A stretch of 64,000 nucleotides of DNA from Hyphomicrobiales bacterium (GCA_900471605.1 UCEY01000016.1:1-64000); one strand, 5' to 3'; shown: positions 1 to 12,713, counted from the stretch's first letter. Numbers and translations are program-made. Notes: generated from the letters alone by a model not told the origin.

Positions 1-216
1 CCCGCGCCGGTCCCGCCTCGCCGCAACGCCTTGCGGTGTATCCGCGACGGAACGGGGGGATTGTAGGCATGGGTCGGGAATGCGGGGATGAAAGAGGATG
101 GAGATTTGGGTTAAGTCATTGAGCGGACAGGCGGGTAACGCTTGGGACATCCCCGCGACTGTACTGCCCGACGAACCCGAAAAATGGGGATGACGGACGC
201 GGAACCTGATGCCCAA
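1..216. other. window edge, no gene recognised
   Basis: I see no convincing reading frame, RNA or repeat here. A reading frame that begins further right on the plus strand (from about 142) has low-complexity, Arg-rich content typical of an antisense shadow. The stretch may be the downstream region of the small minus-strand gene that follows. Confidence 0.4.
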
Positions 217-420
217 CTATGCGGGTATGGCGACGTTCAGTCTCTGCTGCACCTGATCGACATTGCCGCGGACATAAACAGCCGTGGGCTTGCCGCCGCT
301 GCTGGCGAGTGCAAGAGCGATGATCGTGACTTCCTCTTCAAAGGTCGTGACGTAAAGCACCTGTGCGGGATTGATATAGACGGCCTGGTTGTGGGTGTTC
401 TTGAAGCCGATCAGCGCCAT
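217..420 (-). CDS. small conserved-looking protein of unknown function (67 aa)
   Basis: I do not recognise a named family. The start is set at the ATG at 420 because AAGGAG lies 6 bases upstream; an in-frame ATG at 456 would add 12 residues without a comparable ribosome site. The product begins MALIGFKNTHNQ and reads like a small alternating beta-strand fold (VYINPAQVLYV, EEVTIIALALAS, TAVYVRGNVDQV) ending in a short amphipathic helix. No signal peptide or membrane segment is visible, so it is probably cytoplasmic. It stands alone, divergent from the oxidoreductase gene on its right. Codon use is ordinary for the region. Confidence 0.6.
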   Translation of the reverse strand: MALIGFKNTHNQAVYINPAQVLYVTTFEEEVTIIALALASSGGKPTAVYVRGNVDQVQQRLNVAIPA

Positions 421-773
421 ACGTCTCTCCTTCTGCTGCGTGGCGAGATATGCCATGCCATGCCCAAGGTTGCCGCAAGTTTAACAGCCCCGTGTCGCGG
501 CCGTCATCATGACAAGAAGTCTCAAAACCGACCACCACAGGGAGATACCCTCGGCGCACCTCGCGCGAGGGTAAGCCCTCACCGCCCGGCGTGGCGACGG
601 ATCGAAGAGCCGACGCGAATCACGGGACCTGCCTGCGACGGCCGCGAGGGGCGTGGCGGCAATTCCTGCACCAAGCGCCGCGCCGAACGTGATCGCAGGG
701 CAAATAGTTCACCCGCAGGTCACCGATTGGTGCTCTAAGTCGGGTTCTACGTTTTTTCTCAGGAGGATCGACC
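421..773. other. intergenic region between divergent genes (353 bp)
   Basis: This gap must hold the promoters of the leftward 67-aa protein and the rightward oxidoreductase. I could not identify a clear -35/-10 pair, operator or RNA. An AGGAGG ribosome site lies just before the oxidoreductase ATG at 774. Confidence 0.4.
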
Positions 774-1610
774 ATGCCGACGATTGCAATCATTGGAGCG
801 GGCGCGATGGGAAGCGGGATCGGTCGGCAGCTGGCGGAAGGAGGCGCCCAGGTGCTGACCTACCTGGAAGGCCGCTCGTCCGAGACCCATGCGCGGGCGC
901 GGGCCGCGGGAATGCAGCCCGCTCCCCTGCAGGAGATCATCGACGCGGAGATCGTTCTGTCGATCGTTCCGCCCGCCGAAGCAGTCGGTGTCGCAGGTCT
1001 CCTGTCCGAGGCAATCGGTGATCGCCCGAGCCCGGTAACATTCGTCGATTGCAACGCGATCTCGCCGGACACGATGAGCGAGGTTGCTGCCGCTTTCAGG
1101 CCCGGCCAGGCGAACGTGCTGGACGGCTCGATCATCGGCCTGCCGCCGCAGCCGGGAAAGGCGGGCCCGAAGCTCTATGTCAGCGGTGACGGCGCGGGCA
1201 GAAGCGCCGTCCTCGCGGCGCACGGGCTCGAGGTCCGCCGGATCGAAGGCGCGGTCGGAGCGGCCTCGGCGCTGAAGATGTGTTATGCCGGCATCAACAA
1301 GGGCATGACCGGCCTCGGCACCGCCATGCTGCTGGCGGCCATCAGGTCGGGTGCGGACGAAAGCCTCAAACGGGAGATGGCCGAAAGCATACCCGACCTC
1401 GACCGGAAGCTCTCGAGCGCCATTCCCGACATGTATGCGAAGGCCTATCGCTGGGTGGCGGAGATGGAGGAGATCGCCGCGTTCCTCGGTGAAGACGATC
1501 CGGCCTCGCTGATCTTCAAAGGAATGGCCGGGTTGTTTCGGAAGATGGCCGACGACCGGACGGACGGCGGCGAGCTTGCCGGCCAGTTGAACGCACTGCT
1601 CGGCCGGTAA
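774..1610 (+). CDS. NAD(P)-dependent oxidoreductase, 6-phosphogluconate-dehydrogenase-like fold with DUF1932-type C-terminal domain
   Basis: A 278-aa soluble dehydrogenase. The N-terminus carries the Rossmann dinucleotide-binding motif GAGAMG at residues 8-13, and SIVPPAEAV (around 63-71) is typical of the beta-hydroxyacid dehydrogenase / 6PGDH superfamily. The second half, with a SALKMCYAGINKGM stretch near residue 165, matches the helical DUF1932 domain found in this subfamily in place of the usual hydroxyisobutyrate dehydrogenase C-terminus. An AGGAGG ribosome site precedes the ATG. The substrate is unknown; the family includes uncharacterised small-acid dehydrogenases. No metabolic neighbour hints at a pathway. 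The next gene on the right is convergent (RND permease, ending at 1717). Confidence 0.8.
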   Translation: MPTIAIIGAGAMGSGIGRQLAEGGAQVLTYLEGRSSETHARARAAGMQPAPLQEIIDAEIVLSIVPPAEAVGVAGLLSEAIGDRPSPVTFVDCNAISPDTMSEVAAAFRPGQANVLDGSIIGLPPQPGKAGPKLYVSGDGAGRSAVLAAHGLEVRRIEGAVGAASALKMCYAGINKGMTGLGTAMLLAAIRSGADESLKREMAESIPDLDRKLSSAIPDMYAKAYRWVAEMEEIAAFLGEDDPASLIFKGMAGLFRKMADDRTDGGELAGQLNALLGR

Positions 1611-1716
1611 GCCCGGCAGGCCCTTCGCGTTTTTCGAAGGGATTGGCGCCGGTTCCGCGGGGATTGGCGCCGACGCAACGGTAAGCGACGGCCTGCGCCG
1701 GCGCTTTTGAACAGGC

Positions 1717-4931
<3,215 letters not shown>

Positions 4932-4935
<4 letters not shown>

Positions 4936-6173
4936 TGGCGCGCCACCTCAGCCGTTTCCGGCGCCCCGAAGATCCGGACCGACGCCCCTTCCCTCACCCG
5001 TTGCAGGCCTTCGGTGACGATCCGGTCGCCTTCCTTGAGTTCGGCGCCCACGAGGACCGCATCGGGATTGCGCTGGACGACGCGGACCCGGGTCTTGACC
5101 GATTTGTTGTCCCGGACCTGCCAGACATAGGACCCCTCGCCGTCCCACTGGATGGCGAGGGGATCGACCGCCGGATAGCGTTCGCCGGCAAAACGCATGC
5201 CGACATTGAAGGCCATGCCGGCGCGCAGCACGTCACCCGGATTTTCGACCCTGGCGCGGATGCGCATCGTGCGGCTTGCCGGATCGATGCGGTTGTCGAT
5301 CGCCTCGACCTTGCCGGAAAACACCTGGCCCGGACGGGCGATCGAGCTCGCCTCGACGGGCGCGCCCGGTTCGATCGCGACGGCGAAACGTTCCGGCGCC
5401 CAGAAATCGACCAGAATGGCCGTCCGGTCGTCGATCGTCACGACATTGGTCTGGGTGGTGACATTGTCGCCGATATTGACCGCGACGATGCCGGCGACGC
5501 CGTCGATGGGCGCGACGATGTCGCGGCGCCTGAGATTGAGTTCGGCGGTGGAGAGCGCAAGCTTCGCCGCCTGTTCGGCGATCTGGGCGTTGAGCACGTC
5601 GAGCCGCGAGAACGACTGCAGGTTCCGGTAGGAGGCGGATTTTTCCTGGGCGCTCTGCAGCGCGACCTGCGCCTTTTCGCGCTCGATGATCTGCTCCTCG
5701 TCATCGAGACGGGCAAGCACCTGCCCCTTGGTGACCTTCTGGCCGGATGTGACCATGATCTCGTCGACCGTGCCGGAGGACTGCGGCATGACGACGACGG
5801 ACTGGATGGCCTCGCCGCTGCCGATCGCCGACAGGCGGTCGTTGACCGTGCCGATCGCCACCGGCTGGGCGACGACGAGCGTGGCCCGATTGCCGCCGCC
5901 CTGGCCTCCACCCTGTCCGCCGGCTCCGCGCTGGCCGTTCTGCGCCTGGGCATTGCCCTGCGCGCCGCCCTGGCCCTGCGGCCGCGCCGCGCCATTGCCG
6001 TTTGCGGCAGGTGCGGAGGAACTTGCCGGCTTCGGACGGATGGCGGCGATCACCTCACCGGGCACGCCCATCCTGGCAAGCGTTTCCCCGGCGCTCGGCA
6101 CAAGATAGACCCACAGAGCCAGTGCTCCTGCAAGGACGACAAGACAGAGCAGAAGCTGTTTCCAAATCCGCAT
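4932..6173 (-). CDS. RND efflux periplasmic adaptor (membrane fusion protein)
   Basis: A 413-aa HlyD/AcrA-type adaptor that links the RND permease to an outer-membrane channel. Residues about 6-26 form an uncleaved signal anchor (LLLCLVVLAGALALWVYLV). Residues about 57-95 are an unusual Gly/Gln/Asn/Ala-rich low-complexity linker. Next come the first lipoyl half (GTVDEIMVTSGQKVTKGQVLARLDD), a helical hairpin (EREKAQVALQSAQEK onward), the second lipoyl half (IVAPIDGVAGIVAVNIGDNV), a beta-barrel and the membrane-proximal domain. It is first in the operon and its stop overlaps the permease start. No lipobox Cys is present, so anchoring is by the N-terminal helix. Confidence 0.92.
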
Positions 6174-6449
6174 TCAATTCTCCGACGGGGCAGCAAAAGG
6201 CCATATTGCCCCGGAGTATCCTTGTTTGCCGGTGCTCACGCAATGGGGCAACGCCAACCTTACGGAAATGTAACCTCACGAAATTTCACGGGTATGTTAG
6301 ACGGCAAGCATACATATACTCCTAAAATTGCCGTTTTGGCAGAGAGCAACCGCCGGCCTCTCCATACTTTAGCCTTGCCTTGTGTGGAGACTTGGAATGA
6401 AAGCAGAACATTTTCTGGTCTTTCAGGTCCGAATCACTACATTGGCCGC

Positions 6450-8918
6450 ATGACGAACAGTTTCGACGACATTCCGTTCTTCGACGAAGAACCCCAGCAG
6501 GCGCCACGCAAGGCCCCCGCACCGGCCGCGGGCCAGGGCGGCCTCGGCATCGCCGCCCGCGCCATGGCGGCCCGCGACCAGCACCGTGCGCCCGACTATC
6601 TTTCCGGCCTCAACCCCGAACAGCGCCAGGCGGTCGAGACCCTGGACGGCCCGGTCCTCGTGCTTGCCGGCGCCGGCACCGGCAAGACGCGCGTGCTGAC
6701 CACCCGTATCGCCCATATTCTCGCGAGCGGCCGCGCCTTCCCCTCGCAGATCCTCGCGGTGACCTTCACCAACAAGGCGGCGCGCGAAATGAAGGAACGC
6801 ATCGGCGTTCTGGTCGGCGGCGCGGTCGAGGGCATGCCCTGGCTCGGCACCTTCCATTCGATCGGCGTCAAACTGCTGCGCCGTCACGCGGAGCTGGCGG
6901 GCCTGCGCTCCGATTTCACCATTCTCGACACCGACGACGTGGTGCGGCTGATCAAGCAGCTGATCCAGGCCGAAGGTCTGGACGACAAGCGCTGGCCGGC
7001 AAAACAATTCGCCGGCATGATCGACACCTGGAAGAACAAGGGCCTGCTGCCGGCCGACATCCCGGAAGGCGACGCCCGCGCATTTGCCAACGGCAAGGGG
7101 CGCGAACTCTACGCCGCCTACCAGGCGCGGCTTCGCACCCTCAACGCCTGCGATTTCGGCGATCTCCTGCTGCATCCGATCGCGATCTTCCGCAAGAACC
7201 CGGATCTCCTCAAGGACTATCACGCAAGGTTCCGCTATATCCTCGTCGACGAGTACCAGGACACCAATACGGCCCAATACATGTGGCTGCGGCTGCTCGC
7301 CCAGAGGCCGCAGGGCACGCCCCAGAACGTCTGCTGCGTCGGCGACGACGACCAGTCGATCTATGGCTGGCGCGGCGCCGAAGTGGACAACATCCTGCGC
7401 TTCGAGAAGGATTTTCCGGGCGCCAACGTGATCAAGCTCGAGCGCAACTACCGCTCCACCGAACACATCCTCGGGGCCGCCGGCCACCTGATCGCCCATA
7501 ACGAAGGCCGGCTCGGCAAGACCCTGTTCACCGACCGCGCCAACCCCGACGACGAGAAGGTGGTGGTGCATGCCGCCTGGGATTCGGAGGAGGAAGCGCG
7601 TGCCATCGGCGAGGAGATCGAAAACCTCCAGCGCGGCAAACACAAGCTCAACGACATGGCGATCCTGGTGCGCGCCTCGTTCCAGATGCGCGAGTTCGAA
7701 GACCGGTTCGTGACGCTAGGCCTCAACTACCGCGTCATCGGCGGCCCGCGCTTCTACGAGCGGCTCGAGATCCGCGACGCCATGGCCTATTTCCGCATGG
7801 TCTGCCAGCCGTCCGACGACCTCGCCTTCGAACGGATCATCAACACGCCGAAACGCGGCTTGGGCGACACGACCGTGCGCTACCTGCACGATTACGCCCG
7901 CGCCCGCGACATCCCGATGCTTGCCGCCGCAGCCGATCTCATCGAGACCGACGAGCTGAAGCCGAAGGCGCGCAAGGCGCTGTTCGACGTCGTCACGGAT
8001 TTCCGCCGCTGGCAGGGACTGCTCGAAAATACCCTGCACACCACGCTTGCCGAGCAGATCCTCGACGAAAGCGGTTATACCGCCATGTGGCAGAACGACA
8101 AATCGGCCGAGGCGCCGGGCCGGCTGGAAAACCTCAAGGAACTCGTTCGTTCCATGGAGGCGTTCGAGAGCATGCGCGGTTTCCTCGAACATGTGTCGCT
8201 GGTCATGGATGCCGAGACCAACGAGAACCTCGACGCGGTGTCGATCATGACGCTGCATTCGGCCAAGGGCCTGGAATTCGACACCGTCTTCCTGCCCGGC
8301 TGGGAGGAAGGCCTGTTTCCGCACCAGCGGGCGCTCGACGAGGGCGGCCGCTCCGGCCTCGAAGAGGAACGCCGCCTCGCCTATGTCGGCCTGACGCGCG
8401 CAAAACACCGCTGCCACATCTGGTTCGTCTCCAACCGCCGCATTCACGGCCTGTGGCAATCGACCATGCCGTCACGCTTCCTCGACGAACTGCCGGCCGC
8501 CCATGTGGACGTGGCGGCCTCCGACAGCAATTACGGCGGTTATGGCGGGCGCGGCGGTTACGGCCAGTCGCGCTTCGACAAGGCCGATCCCTTCGCCAAC
8601 ACCTATTCGACACCCGGCTGGAAACGCGCCCAGGCCAACAGGACCGACGCCACCCGCGACAACTGGGGCACCCGCTCCGGCCATGCCGTGGAACGCATCG
8701 GCTACGGCGAAAGCGGCCCGCGCACGCGCACCATCGATGGCGAACTAGTGGCCAAGTCGGTCGCCGACACGCCGTCCCAGTTTTCGGTGGGCGACCGGGT
8801 ATTCCACGTCAAGTTCGGCAACGGCAATATTTCGGCCATCGAAGGCAACAAGCTGACCATCGAATTCGACAAGGCCGGGCAGAAGCGGGTGCTCGAGGGG
8901 TTTGTGGAGCGAGTATAG
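6450..8918 (+). CDS. UvrD/PcrA-type ATP-dependent DNA helicase (SF1A)
   Basis: An 822-aa 3'-5' superfamily 1 helicase for nucleotide-excision and recombination repair. The start is the ATG at 6450 (MTNSFDDIPFF), which fits alphaproteobacterial family starts; the open frame extends far upstream but that part is an antisense shadow of the adaptor gene. Motif I AGAGTGKT is at residues 73-80, the DEYQDTN Walker B near 270, motif III DDQSIYGWRGA follows, and motif V/VI (TLHSAKGLEFD, YVGLTRAK) lie near 600 and 650. After the helicase core there is a Gly/Tyr-rich linker (around residues 690-710) and a C-terminal Tudor-like domain (GDRVFHVKFGNG) that in PcrA/UvrD contacts RNA polymerase. The stop is only 5 bp from the stop of the convergent SIR2-like gene. 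Confidence 0.93.
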   Translation: MTNSFDDIPFFDEEPQQAPRKAPAPAAGQGGLGIAARAMAARDQHRAPDYLSGLNPEQRQAVETLDGPVLVLAGAGTGKTRVLTTRIAHILASGRAFPSQILAVTFTNKAAREMKERIGVLVGGAVEGMPWLGTFHSIGVKLLRRHAELAGLRSDFTILDTDDVVRLIKQLIQAEGLDDKRWPAKQFAGMIDTWKNKGLLPADIPEGDARAFANGKGRELYAAYQARLRTLNACDFGDLLLHPIAIFRKNPDLLKDYHARFRYILVDEYQDTNTAQYMWLRLLAQRPQGTPQNVCCVGDDDQSIYGWRGAEVDNILRFEKDFPGANVIKLERNYRSTEHILGAAGHLIAHNEGRLGKTLFTDRANPDDEKVVVHAAWDSEEEARAIGEEIENLQRGKHKLNDMAILVRASFQMREFEDRFVTLGLNYRVIGGPRFYERLEIRDAMAYFRMVCQPSDDLAFERIINTPKRGLGDTTVRYLHDYARARDIPMLAAAADLIETDELKPKARKALFDVVTDFRRWQGLLENTLHTTLAEQILDESGYTAMWQNDKSAEAPGRLENLKELVRSMEAFESMRGFLEHVSLVMDAETNENLDAVSIMTLHSAKGLEFDTVFLPGWEEGLFPHQRALDEGGRSGLEEERRLAYVGLTRAKHRCHIWFVSNRRIHGLWQSTMPSRFLDELPAAHVDVAASDSNYGGYGGRGGYGQSRFDKADPFANTYSTPGWKRAQANRTDATRDNWGTRSGHAVERIGYGESGPRTRTIDGELVAKSVADTPSQFSVGDRVFHVKFGNGNISAIEGNKLTIEFDKAGQKRVLEGFVERV

Positions 8919-10460
8919 TAGCATTAACTAATATGAATATTGTACTCATCTCCGTCTCGAACTTTTTCGAGAAGGGAAAGAGCTTCTTTCGAATATTTGG
9001 CTGTTCGAGATTTATCACCAGTCTTCACAAGGCAATGATATTGGTTGTCCGATGAGCTTATATTTACAAGCTTCTCTTTATTCACCTTTTCGATAAGCTT
9101 CCTTGCTCCATGCCACCCGGGAAATCCAAGTCTACGGCCAAGTTGAGTTATCGTGTAAGGATGGGTCATATTGGAATTGCTGGATGATACGATACCTAAG
9201 AGTTTCGGAAGCTGTTCATCTACATCTAGAATGCTTTCAAGATTTTTGTAGTCCACCTCAACAGTCTTCTGGGGAATATCTTTTCTGATAAGCTTATATG
9301 TTCTAGCCGCCAAAGCACGCAAAATCTTTGTATTTATTGGGTTAAATTCCTTATCTTGAGAGATCGCTTTAAATATCCATGAAAAATCATGTGTGCTGAT
9401 CGCACGTACTCTATATTGGGTAGTCCCTGTACCGACCACATACTCTTCATTTAAGCTTGCAAGCTTCCCGATATCAGCCTCCCATTTCACATAGAATATA
9501 TTGTCGATAAACCCATCATTCCCCACTATCTCACCTACATCCTGTATTATTTCAGATATATTCGGATCATTAAATCCGTATCCAAAAACAAAAACTGGAT
9601 GTTCAGTAAGATATTTCAGAAGTTTTGCGGATATATACTTCTTTCTTATTCGATAATCACGATAATCATCTGAATTCATGACGATTGATGCCGGATCTGT
9701 TATAGATCCGTGAATTTTAAATATCTCACCAACCAAATTCAGGTTATATTTTATGACCTTATCACCAATTACCGGTTCATAGCCTATGAAAACCTCTTCG
9801 AGGAAGCAGTCATAATTGGTTGTAATTATTGCGTGAGGATTTGATGCCCGAAGAAGAGCGACCTCTTCGCTCAGCTGAGCATTAATCATATTCTTCTTTG
9901 AAAGATCATCGATGATTTTGCATACTACAGTCTTGAAATATATTGATTTATCTAAATCCGCTTCAAAGTAAGATGAGGGAAAAAGAGCAGGCTTAATTCT
10001 CCAGGCCCACTCAAAAACCATGTCTTCAACATCGTCAGCGATGGCAATTGGATCGCCCCTGCGCTTTTGAAGTATATAATTGAAGGCCGATTTTTCTGTT
10101 CCAATAAAGCTGGCTACTGCATCGAGGAGTTCTAGCCAGCTTGGTGTACCGAGATACCTTTTCGAAAGCCCTGATCCTACGAAGAAAATAGGCTGGCATT
10201 CCAGCTCGTGAAGCTTATCCCTGATGAGAGCGTCCATTTTTTCGACGTAACGCTTGTAGTCAATTTCGCCGACCATGCAGTCCCCTCACCATCTAATTAG
10301 CTTGGCATTGTTTTAACGGATAGGTTGGATCTGAGAAATTTGCAATCGAACATCGTCAAGGTTAGCGCACCCGTGACTATTCGGGTGACCAAGCGGCACG
10401 CTACCCCCTATCACGCCCTTGTCAGCCTCCCTGTCTCCCACTACCTGAAGCACCGAAGAT
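8919..10460. other. AT-rich island (probable horizontally acquired cargo)
   Basis: From just after the helicase stop to shortly before the quinone-oxidoreductase gene, base composition drops clearly below that of the flanking DNA, with runs such as attatttcagatatattcg. The island holds only the SIR2-like gene. I found no integrase, tRNA, insertion sequence or clear flanking direct repeat, so its mode of entry is not visible. Confidence 0.6.
8924..10276 (-). CDS. SIR2-like (sirtuin-fold NAD-binding) protein with probable C-terminal winged helix; candidate defence gene
   Basis: A 450-aa protein coded in a conspicuously AT-rich stretch, unlike its GC-rich neighbours, which suggests horizontal acquisition. 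Residues about 25-310 carry SIR2-family hallmarks in order: the nucleotide-binding loop FVGSGLS (33-38), TTNYD (152-156), the candidate catalytic His in IHG (189), and FGYGFND (231-237). These match the SIR2_2/SIR2-like NADase group used in several anti-phage systems rather than classical zinc-finger deacetylases: the Cys4 zinc ribbon is absent. Residues about 374-420 (ITQLGRRLG, then ARKLIEKVNKEKLV, then a YHCLVKTG hairpin) look like a winged helix, which could bind DNA or a partner. A GAGGGG ribosome site lies 5-6 bases before the ATG. No partner gene shares the island. Family assignment is fairly sure; an NADase or defence role is inference. Confidence 0.75.
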   Translation of the reverse strand: MVGEIDYKRYVEKMDALIRDKLHELECQPIFFVGSGLSKRYLGTPSWLELLDAVASFIGTEKSAFNYILQKRRGDPIAIADDVEDMVFEWAWRIKPALFPSSYFEADLDKSIYFKTVVCKIIDDLSKKNMINAQLSEEVALLRASNPHAIITTNYDCFLEEVFIGYEPVIGDKVIKYNLNLVGEIFKIHGSITDPASIVMNSDDYRDYRIRKKYISAKLLKYLTEHPVFVFGYGFNDPNISEIIQDVGEIVGNDGFIDNIFYVKWEADIGKLASLNEEYVVGTGTTQYRVRAISTHDFSWIFKAISQDKEFNPINTKILRALAARTYKLIRKDIPQKTVEVDYKNLESILDVDEQLPKLLGIVSSSNSNMTHPYTITQLGRRLGFPGWHGARKLIEKVNKEKLVNISSSDNQYHCLVKTGDKSRTAKYSKEALSLLEKVRDGDEYNIHIS

Positions 10461-10484
10461 TTTCGAATTCTAAGGGAGGAATTC

Positions 10485-11486
10485 ATGAAAGCGATCGTCA
10501 CCGCCCCCGGCGGGCTTGATGCCCTGAAACTCGTCGATCGGCCCGACCCGGGCAGACCCGGCCGTGGCGAGATCCGGGTGAAGCTGCATGCGAGTTCGAT
10601 CAATTTCCATGACCTGAGCGTCGCGAGCGGCCGCACCCCGACCGATGGGCGGGTGCTGATGGCCGATGGCGCCGGTGTGGTCGAGGAGGTCGGGGAAGGC
10701 GTGGGCGAGTTCAAGGCGGGCGATCATGTGGTCTCCTGCTTCTTCCCCGACTGGCAGGACGGCCCGCCGCCGGCGGGTGGTTTTTCGCGCACGCCGGGCG
10801 ATGGCATCGACGGGTTCGCGACCGAATATGCGGTGCGGCCGGCGGCGGCCTTTACGCTCGCTCCGAAAGGGTTCAGCCATGTGGAAGCGGCGACGATCAC
10901 CACCGCGGGGCTGACCGCCTGGCGGGCGCTGGTGGAGCTTGGGCGGCTGAAGGCCGGCGAGACGGTGCTGGCGCTCGGCACCGGCGGCGTGTCGGTCTAT
11001 GCGCTGCAGATCGCAAGAGCGATGGGCGCACGGGTGGCGATCACCTCGTCCTCGAACGACAAGCTGGAGCGCGCCGGAAAACTCGGGGCCGAGTTTACCG
11101 TCAACTACAAGGAGCAAGCCGACTGGGGCAAACAGGTCTTCGACTGGACCGGCGGCCGCGGCGTCGACCATGTGGTGGAAGTCGGCGGCCCGGCGACACT
11201 CGGGCAATCCATCCAGGCGGTGAAGATGGGTGGCCATATCACCATGATCGGCGTCCTGACCGGCCCGCGCGGCGAGGTGCCGACCGCAGCCTTGATGGGC
11301 AAGCAGGCGGTTCTGTCGGGCATTTTGGTCGGCAGCCGCCGCCAGCAGCAGGATTTCGTGCGGGCGCTCGATACGGGCCTCGTCCGCCCGGTGATCGACA
11401 AGGTGTTTGCGCTCGAAAACCTGGCCGATGCCTTCCGCTACGAGATGAGCGGCAGCCATTTCGGCAAGATCGGCATCGAGTGGTGA
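10485..11486 (+). CDS. zinc-independent NAD(P)H:quinone oxidoreductase / medium-chain dehydrogenase family enzyme
   Basis: A 333-aa medium-chain dehydrogenase/reductase. The GroES-like N-terminal half contains LHASSINFHDLSVASG and GVVEEVGEGV; the Rossmann half contains LGTGGVSVYALQIARAMGA around residue 165, followed by the ASSNDKLERAGKLGA-type NADPH-selecting region. The Cys/His ligands of catalytic and structural zinc are absent, which separates it from true alcohol dehydrogenases and points to the quinone-oxidoreductase/enoyl-reductase branch. AAGGGAGG sits 7 bases before the ATG. An amidohydrolase gene follows 81 bp downstream on the same strand and may be co-transcribed. The substrate is not predictable. 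Confidence 0.85.
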   Translation: MKAIVTAPGGLDALKLVDRPDPGRPGRGEIRVKLHASSINFHDLSVASGRTPTDGRVLMADGAGVVEEVGEGVGEFKAGDHVVSCFFPDWQDGPPPAGGFSRTPGDGIDGFATEYAVRPAAAFTLAPKGFSHVEAATITTAGLTAWRALVELGRLKAGETVLALGTGGVSVYALQIARAMGARVAITSSSNDKLERAGKLGAEFTVNYKEQADWGKQVFDWTGGRGVDHVVEVGGPATLGQSIQAVKMGGHITMIGVLTGPRGEVPTAALMGKQAVLSGILVGSRRQQQDFVRALDTGLVRPVIDKVFALENLADAFRYEMSGSHFGKIGIEW

Positions 11487-11567
11487 TTGGTCGGGCAGAG
11501 GTTTTCCTTGCGGAGAACCCCTGCCCCGGTTACCTCGGGACAAACCCGGCGATCAGGGAGCGGCCCC

Positions 11568-12713
11568 ATGTTTCTCACCAACCAGGACGTCATCGAGCTC
11601 ACCGCATGGCGGCGCAAGCTGCACGCCATGCCGGAAGTGTCCGGCGAGGAGGTCGCGACCGCTGCCGAGGTGCAGGGGTTTCTCGCGGATACCAAGCCCG
11701 ACCGGATCGTGACCGGCCTCGGCGGCACGGGCGTCGCGGTCGTTTACGACAGCGGCCTTGCCGGCCCGACCGTGCTCTTTCGCGCCGAGCTGGACGCGCT
11801 CCCGATCGAGGAGGTCGGTACGCCGGACTATCGCTCGAAAATTCCCGGCAAGGGCCATATGTGCGGGCATGACGGCCACATGACCATGCTGGCGGCGCTC
11901 GGTCGTCAGTTCGGTCGCGAAAAGCCGAAGCACGGCCGCGTCATCCTGATGTTCCAGCCGGCCGAAGAGACGGGCGCCGGTGCGGCGGCGGTCATCGCCG
12001 ACGAAAAATTCCAGGGCCTTATCCCGGATTACAGTTTTTCCCTGCACAACATGCCCGGCCTGCCGCTGGGGCGCGTCTGGCTGAAGCAGGGGATCGTCAA
12101 CTGCGCGTCGCGCGGCCTCAAGGTCGTCCTCACCGGGCGCACGGCGCATGCCTCCATGCCGGAAACCGGCATTTCGCCGGTGCCTGCGGTCGCAGCGCTG
12201 ATGCCGGCGCTGACGGCGCTCAGCGAGGGCTCGATCGAAACCGGCGACATGGTGCTGGCCACGGTCACCCATGCCTCCGTCGGCGAACCGGCCTTCGGCA
12301 TTGCGCCCGGCCGTGCCGAGGTCTGGGTGACATTGCGCACCATGACCGACGGCCAGATGGAAGCATTGATGGCGAGGGCAGAAACCCTCGTCCGCGAGAT
12401 CGCCGCCGCCGACGGACTCGAATACGCAATGGATTACCATGATATCTTCGGCCAGTGCGAAAACGATGCGCAGGCGACCGAGATGCTGCGGGCGGCGATG
12501 GAAGCCGAGGGCGTTCCCCACGATGCAGGCGAGACGATGCGCGGCTCGGAGGATTTCGGCCGCTTCGCGACCGTCTCGAAATCGGCGATGTTCTTTCTGG
12601 GGGCCGGCGAAAACATGCCGAACCTGCACAACCCGAATTACGATTTCCCTGACGACCTGATCCCGATCGGCACCAAGATTTTTATGCGCGTGGCGAGAGA
12701 TATTCTGGGCTGA
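11568..12713 (+). CDS. M20 family amidohydrolase (hippurate hydrolase / N-acyl-amino-acid hydrolase type)
   Basis: A 381-aa zinc metallohydrolase of the M20D (HipO/AbgB/IlvK-like) group that cleaves N-acyl or indole-conjugated amino acids. The start is the ATG at 11568 (MFLTNQDVIELTAWRRKLHAMPE), which is where family members begin. The metal-binding region GHMCGHDGH is at residues 96-104 (Cys99, His101), the Glu pair in QPAEETGAG lies near 134, and GSEDFG, the last ligand region, is near 325. The dimerisation (lid) domain occupies roughly residues 180-290. It is probably cytoplasmic. It follows the oxidoreductase gene on the same strand and converges on the DUF2778 gene. Confidence 0.88.
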   Translation: MFLTNQDVIELTAWRRKLHAMPEVSGEEVATAAEVQGFLADTKPDRIVTGLGGTGVAVVYDSGLAGPTVLFRAELDALPIEEVGTPDYRSKIPGKGHMCGHDGHMTMLAALGRQFGREKPKHGRVILMFQPAEETGAGAAAVIADEKFQGLIPDYSFSLHNMPGLPLGRVWLKQGIVNCASRGLKVVLTGRTAHASMPETGISPVPAVAALMPALTALSEGSIETGDMVLATVTHASVGEPAFGIAPGRAEVWVTLRTMTDGQMEALMARAETLVREIAAADGLEYAMDYHDIFGQCENDAQATEMLRAAMEAEGVPHDAGETMRGSEDFGRFATVSKSAMFFLGAGENMPNLHNPNYDFPDDLIPIGTKIFMRVARDILG

